Source: Anaerolineales bacterium UBA5069 (GTDB lineage Bacteria; Chloroflexota; Anaerolineae; Caldilineales; Caldilineaceae). Taken from it: a stretch of 6,721 nucleotides of DNA. Below, one piece after another: positions 1 through 5,593 of this stretch. The stretch is taken from positions 1,435-8,155 of the forward strand of contig DIAV01000393.1 of the NCBI GenBank assembly GCA_002415895.1. Direction: 5' to 3'. Below the pieces are notes generated by a model. The model did not search any database. It was not told the origin of the DNA and saw only the letters and a program-made list of their open reading frames with translations. The translations under genes and the position numbers were made by a program. Position 1 is the first letter of the stretch. Each line of letters starts with the position of its first letter.

Positions 1-762
1 GCCTGTGAGCAGATCAAGGCCGCCGACTTCAACATGCTGGCTATTGAAGGCACCGAGCCTGGCTACAACACCAATTACTTCGTCTACCTGATCGCGCGCC
101 TCAAGGGGCCAGGCTGGATGACCCAGGCAGCGAATGACAAGTCAGGTGAAATGTGGAAGGATCCGGCTGTGCTCCAGGCCGCGCAATTGTCGCGCGTGCT
201 TTGGGACAAGGGCTGCATCCCCGAAGTCTCGGCCGGTTACAAGTGGCCGCAGGCGCAGCAGACGATTGCCGCAGGTGAGACGGCAGCCGAACTGGTTGGC
301 TCCTGGCTGCCCACAGAGTTGCTTTCTGCAACCGGCCCCGACTTCAAATGGGGCGCGTTGAACTTCCCCGAGGTTGAGGGCGGCGTAGGCAAGAGCACCG
401 ACCTCAACGCCTTTATCCTCTCCTTCATGATTCTCAAGGACAGTGAGCATCCCCAGGAAGCAGCGGACCTGCTCAAGTTCATTGTCACCAAGGAGAGCCA
501 GCAGACGATGGTTGAGATGGGCGCAGTCGGCGTGACACGCAAGGGCGTGGCATGGCCCGACAACATCAAGGAAGCCCAGGTTGCAGCCGAGAGTGCAACA
601 GCTGTCTTTGGTGAGGGCGACGGCCTGCAGGGATCCAATGCTGAACTGTGGACGAAGGTGATTCGCGACCCCTTCAACAATATGTTCGTTGGTCAGACGA
701 CGCCGGAGCAGTTTGTAGAGAGTCTTGTCAAGGATACGGCCGCCTACTGGGCCAACCAGTAG
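1..762 (+). CDS. Carbohydrate ABC transporter substrate-binding protein (CUT1, SBP_bac_1 type), 5' truncated
   Basis: The reading frame is open from base 1, so the start, signal peptide and N-terminal lobe lie outside the window; 253 residues to the TAG stop are visible. It would be the extracytoplasmic receptor that captures a sugar and delivers it to the two permeases encoded next. What is seen fits the C-terminal half of the SBP_bac_1 family: a tryptophan-rich ligand-side stretch (MWKDP, YKWPQA), an alternating section with GSWLPTEL, a FILSFMILKDSEHPQEAADLLKF-like helix, in which crowded helices of this family typically read 'A..FL.F', and a C-terminal helix ending AAYWANQ. The internal ATG at base 34 is not a plausible start because similarity-like sequence continues upstream in frame. 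The family call rests on sequence style plus the two permeases directly downstream. The ligand is unknown; the aromatic residues only suggest a sugar. Confidence 0.85.
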   Translation, partial: ACEQIKAADFNMLAIEGTEPGYNTNYFVYLIARLKGPGWMTQAANDKSGEMWKDPAVLQAAQLSRVLWDKGCIPEVSAGYKWPQAQQTIAAGETAAELVGSWLPTELLSATGPDFKWGALNFPEVEGGVGKSTDLNAFILSFMILKDSEHPQEAADLLKFIVTKESQQTMVEMGAVGVTRKGVAWPDNIKEAQVAAESATAVFGEGDGLQGSNAELWTKVIRDPFNNMFVGQTTPEQFVESLVKDTAAYWANQ

Positions 763-782
763 ACATTGCCGCGTTTGCAGTG

Positions 783-810
783 GGGGGTGAGGCAGCAATG
801 CCTCACCCCC
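783..810 (+). promoter_or_regulatory. Intercistronic hairpin between binding-protein and permease genes
   Basis: An 11-bp perfect inverted repeat (GGGGGTGAGGC at 783-793, GCCTCACCCCC at 800-810) encloses a six-base loop, AGCAAT. It lies 20 nt after the binding-protein stop codon. No run of T follows, so it is not a standard Rho-independent terminator. In known binding-protein-dependent transport operons, such as malE-malF, intercistronic hairpins protect the upstream mRNA or reduce read-through, so that the binding protein is made in excess of the membrane subunits. That role here is inferred from position. A weaker 5-bp hairpin (CTTCA 826-830, TGAAG 836-840) lies just before the permease start and could affect its ribosome site. 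Confidence 0.7.
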
Positions 811-852
811 AGGTTTCAGCCCAGGCTTCACGCACTGAAGAGAGAATGCCCA

Positions 853-1746
853 ATGAAAACCAACCCGCGCCTGATTATCCTATTCCTGCTGCCGGCCACG
901 GCGATCTACCTGGCCTTCTTCCTGGTGCCGGCGGGGTGGGCCTTTTATTACAGCGCGTTCGACTGGTCCGGCTTTGGCGAGGAAATGACTTTTGTTGGCT
1001 TCAAGAATTATGTGCGCCTGATGACGACCGATCCCGTCTTCTGGGAAAGTTTCTTCAACACGCTCAAGATTCTGGTTGTAGGCGGTGCGGCCACATTCAC
1101 AATTGCCTTCACGCTGGCCGTCATGCTCAATTCCGGCATTAAGGGCAAGAAGTTTTTCCGCGCCCTGATCTTCATGCCGCAAGTCATTGCCGTGATCGCC
1201 CTGACGACGCTGTGGGCTTTTGCCATCTACAGCCCGACCACTGGCGTGCTCCCCAACTTCTTTGCGCTGATTGGCTGGGAAGCGGGTGCGGATTATTTGT
1301 GGATGAGCGCCGACCATGTCTTCTGGTCCATGCTGATTGCAATTATCTGGATCGAGGTGGGCTTTTATGTCGTGCTGCTGCTGGCAGGCATGGACAAAAT
1401 TCCCATGGAGTACTACGAGGCGGCACGCATTGAAGGCGCGAACATGTGGCGCCAGTTCTGGGGCATTACGCTGCCGCTCATGTGGGATGTGGTGACGATT
1501 GCCGTGGTGCTCTGGTCCATTAGCGCGATCAAGGTTTTTGAGTTTCCTTTTGCCTTTATGGGGCCGACAACGGACTCACACCTCTATACAATGGGCGTTT
1601 ATCTGTATGTTATGGGCTTTGGCAAGCGCGACCCGATCTTTCAGTTGGGATATGCCACGGCGATTGGCGTGCTCATGCTCGTCCTGGTGGTGGTGACAAG
1701 CGTGGTGATCCGGCGTGCTATGCGCCGTGATGTGCTGCAATACTAG
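853..1746 (+). CDS. Carbohydrate ABC transporter permease 1 (MalF/UgpA-like, CUT1)
   Basis: This is an integral cytoplasmic-membrane subunit of a sugar importer, 297 residues long, normal for short MalF-type permeases such as UgpA. About six membrane segments are visible, near residues 6-30, 70-95, 103-125, 155-178, 208-230 and 262-288. The cytoplasmic EAA loop that docks on the ATPase is clear: EAARIEGA begins at residue 189 and the ITLP end falls at 205-208. The early LLPATAIYLAFFLVPAGW segment is also typical of the family. I chose ATG 853 rather than the in-frame TTG at 766 because the extra 29 residues would be encoded by the hairpin and are unlike any permease N-terminus; a purine-rich AGAGAG at 839-844 lies 8 nt upstream. 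It pairs with the MalG-like permease encoded downstream to form the transmembrane channel. Confidence 0.93.
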   Translation: MKTNPRLIILFLLPATAIYLAFFLVPAGWAFYYSAFDWSGFGEEMTFVGFKNYVRLMTTDPVFWESFFNTLKILVVGGAATFTIAFTLAVMLNSGIKGKKFFRALIFMPQVIAVIALTTLWAFAIYSPTTGVLPNFFALIGWEAGADYLWMSADHVFWSMLIAIIWIEVGFYVVLLLAGMDKIPMEYYEAARIEGANMWRQFWGITLPLMWDVVTIAVVLWSISAIKVFEFPFAFMGPTTDSHLYTMGVYLYVMGFGKRDPIFQLGYATAIGVLMLVLVVVTSVVIRRAMRRDVLQY

Positions 1747-1782
1747 GGGCTGCATCCTGCAAACGCGGGTGTGGCCTGTGTA

Positions 1783-1849
1783 GCGGCGGCTTCAGCCGCC
1801 GTTGGTATGCACCATGCCCGCCCATGGCAACGGCGGCTGAAACCGCCGC
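1783..1849. repeat. Nested REP-like palindrome between the two permease genes
   Basis: Two 22-base arms, 1783-1804 (starting GCGGCGGCTTCAGCC) and 1828-1849 (ending GAAACCGCCGC), are reverse complements with a single mismatch. Each arm is itself a small palindrome, for example GGCGGC-TTCA-GCCGCC. The 23-base centre contains a third inverted repeat, CCATG 1812-1816 with CATGG 1823-1827. This layout of paired GC-rich palindromes in opposite orientation is that of REP/BIME-type extragenic repeats. GGCGGCTTCAGCCGCC-like units are, to my recollection, scattered in several GC-rich environmental genomes. It occupies much of the 178-nt gap between the permease genes. Whether it is dispersed in this genome cannot be told from one copy. 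In the transcript it would fold strongly, stabilising the upstream mRNA or lowering read-through. Confidence 0.75.
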
Positions 1850-1912
1850 AACGCGCGCCGCTGGTGGAGGTGTGCGGCAATGGTGCATAGTACAATTTCA
1901 AGAAGCTTTTGC

Positions 1913-1920
1913 GGGGAGAG
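1913..1920 (+). promoter_or_regulatory. Ribosome binding site that fixes the permease 2 start
   Basis: GGGGAGAG, whose GGAG core at 1915-1918 lies 6 nt before ATG 1925, is the best Shine-Dalgarno in the + strand operon. It decides against the earlier in-frame ATG at 1880. Confidence 0.65.
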
Positions 1921-1924
1921 ATCT

Positions 1925-2812
1925 ATGACAGCATCGAGCGCTGTACAAATACAAGAGCAAAACGCAAGCGCCCGCCGTGCCCGCCGGCGCAAGTTCTGGG
2001 CACAGGCACCCTCCTACGTGGTGCTGAGCGCATGGTCATTCTTCACGATTTTCGTGATTGGGTGGGTGCTGATTGCCTCCCTCAAGACCAATGCTGAGGT
2101 TTTTCGCGATGTCTTCAACCTCCCCGAGAAGTGGCAGTTCACCAACTACGCCAAAGCGTGGAACGCAGCCAACTTCGCGCTCTACTTTCGCAACAGCCTG
2201 ATTGTCACTTTCAGTTCGGTTGTCTGCATTCTCGCGGTCTCCGCACCCGCGGCCTATGTGCTCAGCCGCATGAACTTTCGCGGGCGCGGCCTGCTGACAA
2301 CGATCTTCATTGCCGGCATGGGCATACCTGTACTCTTGCTGCTGATTCCGCTCTTCGTCATCATGACGGGTATTGGTGTCGTTAATACGCTGCCAGGGCT
2401 GATTCTTGTCTATGTGACGGTAGCAATACCCTTTACGGTCTACATCCTGACCGGCTTCTTTGCGTCGCTGCCGAACGAACTTGAGGAAGCAGGCGTGATC
2501 GATGGCGCGTCTGATTTTGGCGTCTTCTGGCACATCATGTTGCCGCTGGCCTCGCCCGGGCTGATTACCGCCGCGATCTTTAACGGCATTATGGTTTGGA
2601 ATGAGTATTTGCTTGTGCTCGTTTTTGTGGCCGACAGCGAAAAGCGCACCTTGTCGCTGGGCCTCTACTCGCTGCAAAACGCCATGCAGTATACGGGCGA
2701 CTGGGTGGGGCTCTTTGCCGGTGTCTCGATCGTCATGATTCCAACCATTATTTTGTTTGTCGTGTTGTCCGAGAGAATGATCTCCGGCATAACCATGGGT
2801 GCAGTCAAGTAG
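1925..2812 (+). CDS. Carbohydrate ABC transporter permease 2 (MalG/UgpE-like, CUT1)
   Basis: This is the second membrane subunit of the sugar importer, 295 residues long, a normal MalG/UgpE-type length. The N-terminus is polar, with a basic patch RRARRRK at residues 17-23 on the likely cytoplasmic side. Membrane helix 1 (about 30-52) follows, then SLKTNAEVF, the typical MalG-type start of the external loop, and about five further helices. The EAA loop is present, with EAGVIDGAS starting at residue 188 and IMLP ending at 207. The C-terminus ISGITMGAVK matches the usual family ending. ATG 1925 is preferred over the in-frame ATG 1880 because GGGGAGAG at 1913-1920 is a good ribosome site and residue homology does not extend upstream. 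The unusually long, structured gap before it suggests its translation may be partly uncoupled from that of permease 1. Confidence 0.93.
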   Translation: MTASSAVQIQEQNASARRARRRKFWAQAPSYVVLSAWSFFTIFVIGWVLIASLKTNAEVFRDVFNLPEKWQFTNYAKAWNAANFALYFRNSLIVTFSSVVCILAVSAPAAYVLSRMNFRGRGLLTTIFIAGMGIPVLLLLIPLFVIMTGIGVVNTLPGLILVYVTVAIPFTVYILTGFFASLPNELEEAGVIDGASDFGVFWHIMLPLASPGLITAAIFNGIMVWNEYLLVLVFVADSEKRTLSLGLYSLQNAMQYTGDWVGLFAGVSIVMIPTIILFVVLSERMISGITMGAVK

Positions 2813-2843
2813 CTACCCTCCCCAAAAGAAATGAGACGAAACT

Positions 2844-3896
2844 ATGGGCGCCGGTGATATGACACGGGCCGAGATCGCAAGCCAGCCCGAGGTGTGGCAG
2901 GCGACTCTTGATGAGATGGCGGCTGCCTGGCCGGATCAGGTTGCGCGCGTGGCCGCGCTGAAAGAGCGCACCTTCATTGTGATTGGCTGCGGCTCCACCT
3001 ACTACCTTGCCCATCATGCGGCCTCCGTGCTGCGCAGTGTGGGTATCCGCGCCGATGCGTTTCCCTCTTCGGAACTGGCCCTCTTTTCATTGGACCAACT
3101 TCCCGATGACTTCGTGCTGCTCACCATTTCGCGCTCGGGCACGACGACGGAAACACTCTGGGCGATGGATGCGTACCGCGCGCGCTTTGGCGCCCGCGGT
3201 GCCATCATCACAATTACGTGCGTGCCCAATACGCCCATGATCGAAAAGGCGGACATTGTGCTGCTTTCAGAGGCAGCGCAAGAGATCTCCGTGGCGCAAA
3301 CCCGCTCCTTCACGAGCATGGTGCTCATGTGCCATGCGCTGGCGGCCATGCTTGTGGATAACCGCGCGCAGCTCGATGCGCTCAATACCGTGCCGGCGCT
3401 GCTGGCAGATTTGATGGCGCGCACAAATGGCCTTGCCGAAGAGCTGGGTGGTGACCTGGCCTTTGATCGCTTCTTCTATCTGGGCAATGGCGCGTTCTAT
3501 GGGCTGGCCTGTGAGGCGATGCTCAAGACCAAAGAGATGACGACCTCGTGGTCGGAGGCATACCACGTGCTTGAGTTCCGCCACGGCCCGATGTCGGTGG
3601 TGGCCCCCAGCGCACTCGTTGTGGGCATGATCTCGGACTCGGCCCCAGAGCAGGAGATTGCGGTGTTGCGCCACATGCAGCGGCTGGGCGGGCGCACACT
3701 GGCTATTTGCGAAAGCAGGGGCGCTTTGGACTGGTCGGGTGTGGACCACGTGCTGGAACTCAATAGCGGGCTGGATGAGCAGCAGCGGCCCGTACTTTGC
3801 CTGCCCTTCATTCAGTGGCTTGCCCTGCATCGGGCCATGGCCAAGGGTGTCAATCCCGACAACCCGGCAAATCTCACGCAAGTGATTGTGCTCTAG
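2844..3896 (+). CDS. Double-SIS-domain sugar-phosphate enzyme (GlmS isomerase-domain / FrlB / AgaS-like)
   Basis: This is a cytoplasmic enzyme of 350 residues with two sugar isomerase (SIS) domains and no N-terminal glutaminase domain, so it is not complete GlmS. Domain 1 carries GCGST at residues 48-52 and SRSGTTTET at 96-104, the phosphosugar-binding loops. Domain 2 (about 200-330) carries an EAMLKTKE...HGP block. Aligned by eye to E. coli GlmS, E481, K485, E488 and H504 correspond to E224, K228, E231 and H247; all are kept. The C-terminus NPANLTQVIVL aligns with GlmS NLAKSVTVE but has Gln346 where GlmS has the Schiff-base lysine K603. FrlB/FraB deglycases use a Glu and a His 16 residues apart, as E231 and H247 are here. 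ATG 2859 (MTRAEI) is an equally possible start; neither has a strong ribosome site. The gene lies 31 nt after permease 2. Deglycase, deaminase and isomerase all remain possible. Confidence 0.88.
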   Translation: MGAGDMTRAEIASQPEVWQATLDEMAAAWPDQVARVAALKERTFIVIGCGSTYYLAHHAASVLRSVGIRADAFPSSELALFSLDQLPDDFVLLTISRSGTTTETLWAMDAYRARFGARGAIITITCVPNTPMIEKADIVLLSEAAQEISVAQTRSFTSMVLMCHALAAMLVDNRAQLDALNTVPALLADLMARTNGLAEELGGDLAFDRFFYLGNGAFYGLACEAMLKTKEMTTSWSEAYHVLEFRHGPMSVVAPSALVVGMISDSAPEQEIAVLRHMQRLGGRTLAICESRGALDWSGVDHVLELNSGLDEQQRPVLCLPFIQWLALHRAMAKGVNPDNPANLTQVIVL

Positions 3897-3898
3897 CC

Positions 3899-4312
3899 AT
3901 GGGCAATCATCGCGTGGACCAACTGACGTGGGTGGAAGACGATTTTCAGCCGGTGGTGGAATTTGGCGATTGGCTGGTGGCGCTCATGAACTGGTCGCCC
4001 CGCTTTGACCTGAGCGGATGGGGCACGCTTGAACGCCACAATCATACGGATGAGGTGTTTGTTTTGCAGAAGGGGCGGGCGGTGCTCTTCGTCGATACAG
4101 ATGCAGGGCTGGAATGCATTGACATGACGCCAGGTGTCGTTTGTAACGTGACGCAAGGCACCTGGCACAACGTGATTGGTACGACGGATGTGCAGTGGCT
4201 CATTGTTGAGAGCAGACACGCGCCCGACCAGGCCACCGAGTATCGCCCGCTCACCGATGATGAGCGCATCAACCTGCTTGGGCAGTTCCCGGAATGGTTG
4301 GTGCAGCCGTAG
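3899..4312 (+). CDS. Small single-domain cupin protein
   Basis: This is a 137-residue protein with one cupin beta-barrel. Motif 1 is G-x4-HNH-x2-E-x6-G, with H47, H49, E52 and G59; motif 2 is TQGTWHNVIG with H90. These three histidines and one glutamate form the standard cupin metal site, so a divalent metal is expected. The ATG lies only 2 nt after the SIS stop codon, and no Shine-Dalgarno sequence is visible inside the end of the SIS gene; translation is probably coupled to it. Extending the frame upstream would only add residues encoded inside the SIS gene. Its role is not identifiable. In sugar operons, small cupins may be isomerases, epimerases, ligand sensors or dioxygenase-like enzymes; co-translation with the SIS enzyme suggests the same substrate pathway. 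It is the last gene of the operon before a long hairpin. Confidence 0.85.
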   Translation: MGNHRVDQLTWVEDDFQPVVEFGDWLVALMNWSPRFDLSGWGTLERHNHTDEVFVLQKGRAVLFVDTDAGLECIDMTPGVVCNVTQGTWHNVIGTTDVQWLIVESRHAPDQATEYRPLTDDERINLLGQFPEWLVQP

Positions 4313-4325
4313 GGGATTCCGCGGG

Positions 4326-4440
4326 CAACAGCAACTGCCAACACCAAGGCACAGCGAACACAAAGAAACATGGAGGACGGCAACAGTGCAATCTGGCTGT
4401 TGCCGTCCTCTGTGTTTCTTTGTGTTCGCTGTTGCTGTTG
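4326..4440. repeat. Long imperfect hairpin between convergent genes (MITE-like or two-way transcription barrier)
   Basis: The main stem has 36-base arms at 4351-4386 and 4397-4432 that are complementary except at two positions, with a 10-base loop TGCAATCTGG. An outer 10-base pair of arms, CAACAGCAAC at 4326-4335 and GTTGCTGTTG at 4431-4440, is also perfect; it overlaps the inner stem by two bases and leaves a 15-base left bulge. The element fills nearly all the space between the cupin stop codon and the - strand kinase stop codon. No T run follows on either side, so it is not a standard intrinsic terminator, though in RNA from either strand it would form a very stable structure. The CACAAAGAAACA core resembles, from memory, dispersed palindromes of environmental bacterial genomes. 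No transposase gene or clear target-site duplication was seen. Confidence 0.75.
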
Positions 4441-4448
4441 TGCCGGAC

Positions 4449-5405
4449 CTAGAGCGCGCGCAGCTGCACGTGGGGAAAGAGGCGATCCACATCGGTGGGA
4501 TTGACGATGGATGTACGATCGGTGAGCACAGAGGCGGCGCTGACGGCGGCAGCCCACACCAGCGCCTGCTCCCACGATTCGCCCAGCCCCAGCCGCCACA
4601 CGAGTGCAGCTGACGCTGAGTCGCCGGCGCCCGCCGCGTTGAAAACCTGCTGCTGCGGCGCAAGCGCGTGATACACGCCGTCGGGCGTCAGCGCCAGCAG
4701 TCCATCCTTGCCCAGCGTGAGCACGAGCGCTTGCAGCGCATATTGCCCTGCAATTTCGTTGGCCATGGCTGCCAGCGCCTGCAATCCGCTACCGCTTGTC
4801 TCGACCTGCGGAGTGCCAAAGGTGGCGGCGAACTCGGTTTCATTCATCTTGAGGATGGTGGGCGCGCCGCCTGGCCCCGCCAACAAATCGGCTACAGGCC
4901 GGCCCATCATGTCGAAGAGTGTGGGCACATTGGCGGCATGCGCCCGTGCCTGAATCTGCGCGGCAAAGCTTGTTGACATGCCGGGCGGAAACGAACCACC
5001 GGCGACAACCCAGGTGGCCTGTGGCAGATAGTGCATCATGCGCGCGAGCATGGCATCGGCGTCAGCATCGGTTGTGGGCAGGGCGCCCGCGATAATGTGG
5101 CTGTGGCGGTGGCGCTTTGTCTCCACAATAACATGGGCAATGCGCGTTTCGCCCTCAAGCCAGATGATCTCATGGGGCACGCCCAGCGCAACGAGCGCAT
5201 CAACCATAACGCGTCCATTGACGCCACCTGCAAAGGAGAGACCAAAGGTGTCCACGCCCATGCAGTGCAGCGCAATGGAGGTGTCGAGCCCCTTGCCGCC
5301 AATATGATCAATGATGGTGGGGCAGCGCATGGTTGTTGCCGGCACAATTTCGTCGATGACAAGAATGCGGTCAATGGCAGAGTTGGGTGTCAGGGTGAGA
5401 ATCAT
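4449..5405 (-). CDS. PfkB-family hexose-phosphate kinase (1-phosphofructokinase / tagatose-6-phosphate kinase-like)
   Basis: This is a 318-residue cytoplasmic kinase that would transfer phosphate from ATP to a sugar or sugar phosphate. The N-terminus MILTLTPNSAIDR is characteristic of the 1-phosphofructokinase/LacC branch, with Asp12 matching the substrate-binding Asp. Other motifs are GGKG at 36-39, TR with Arg88, GGSFPPGM (compare GSLPPG) at about 136-143, a KMNETEF nucleotide-side motif, LTLGKDG, and the anion-hole/catalytic GAGDS with the base Asp262. One oddity is Asp41 where the family usually has Asn in GGKGxN. The start at ATG 5405 gives a family-typical N-terminus; the frame continues 35 codons upstream, but that extension is unlike the family. 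No Shine-Dalgarno is seen before the ATG. It may have its own promoter in 5406-5522; a weak TACAAT lies at 5482-5487 (-) without a good -35 box. It converges on the sugar operon, and the exact substrate is unknown. Confidence 0.88.
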   Translation of the reverse strand: MILTLTPNSAIDRILVIDEIVPATTMRCPTIIDHIGGKGLDTSIALHCMGVDTFGLSFAGGVNGRVMVDALVALGVPHEIIWLEGETRIAHVIVETKRHRHSHIIAGALPTTDADADAMLARMMHYLPQATWVVAGGSFPPGMSTSFAAQIQARAHAANVPTLFDMMGRPVADLLAGPGGAPTILKMNETEFAATFGTPQVETSGSGLQALAAMANEIAGQYALQALVLTLGKDGLLALTPDGVYHALAPQQQVFNAAGAGDSASAALVWRLGLGESWEQALVWAAAVSAASVLTDRTSIVNPTDVDRLFPHVQLRAL

Positions 5406-5522
5406 GGGGAGTGCAAGGTTTTCGTATAGTGTGTGGGGATTGATGGCCTGCGGGCGTCCGATTCCGGTCGCCGTGCAGTTGATTGTACGTTGTGTTTTCG
5501 CATTTGGCACGCTCTACACAAG

Positions 5523-5560
5523 ACAAAGCGAGCCTTCCCGCGGTGGAGGGCTCGCTTTGT
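5523..5560 (-). terminator. Rho-independent terminator of the DUF389 gene
   Basis: A 12-bp perfect stem (ACAAAGCGAGCC at 5523-5534, GGCTCGCTTTGT at 5549-5560) extends by a G-T pair and three more pairs to a six-base loop at 5539-5544. Read on the - strand it begins 34 nt after the DUF389 stop codon, and its T-rich side (GCTTTGTCTTGTG) follows the stem. It should end the DUF389 transcript before the kinase gene. The mirrored strand is less relevant, because no + strand gene lies upstream within reach. Confidence 0.8.
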
Positions 5561-5593
5561 TGCCTTGCGCGAGATGAGAATCGCGGTGGTCGG

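Noticed and set aside
142..831. Long - strand open frame opposite the binding-protein gene (229 codons)
   Set aside because: It is antisense to a well-supported coding region, has low-complexity Leu/Arg/Gly-rich composition, no ribosome site and no recognisable domain; GC-rich codon usage opens this frame by default.
2036..2677. 213-codon - strand open frame opposite permease 2
   Set aside because: Its His/Arg/Gln-rich translation is the typical antisense of hydrophobic membrane-protein codons; no domain is seen.
2831..2857. Nine-codon frame (MRRNYGRR) overlapping the proposed SIS start, ending just before ATG 2859
   Set aside because: It could be a leader peptide coupled to ATG 2859, but it has no regulatory codon bias and only a weak purine-rich site; too short to support.
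3267..3881. 204-codon - strand open frame opposite the SIS gene
   Set aside because: The SIS frame shows clear motifs along the same stretch; the antisense product has none.
5421..5487. Promoter for the kinase: TATACG at 5424-5429 (-) or TACAAT at 5482-5487 (-)
   Set aside because: Neither -10-like hexamer has a recognisable -35 box at 16-18 bases, so I do not list either as a feature.
5406..5510. 35-codon upstream extension of the PfkB kinase
   Set aside because: The family N-terminus begins exactly at ATG 5405 (MILTLTPN); the extension is unlike any kinase and lies in the likely promoter region.
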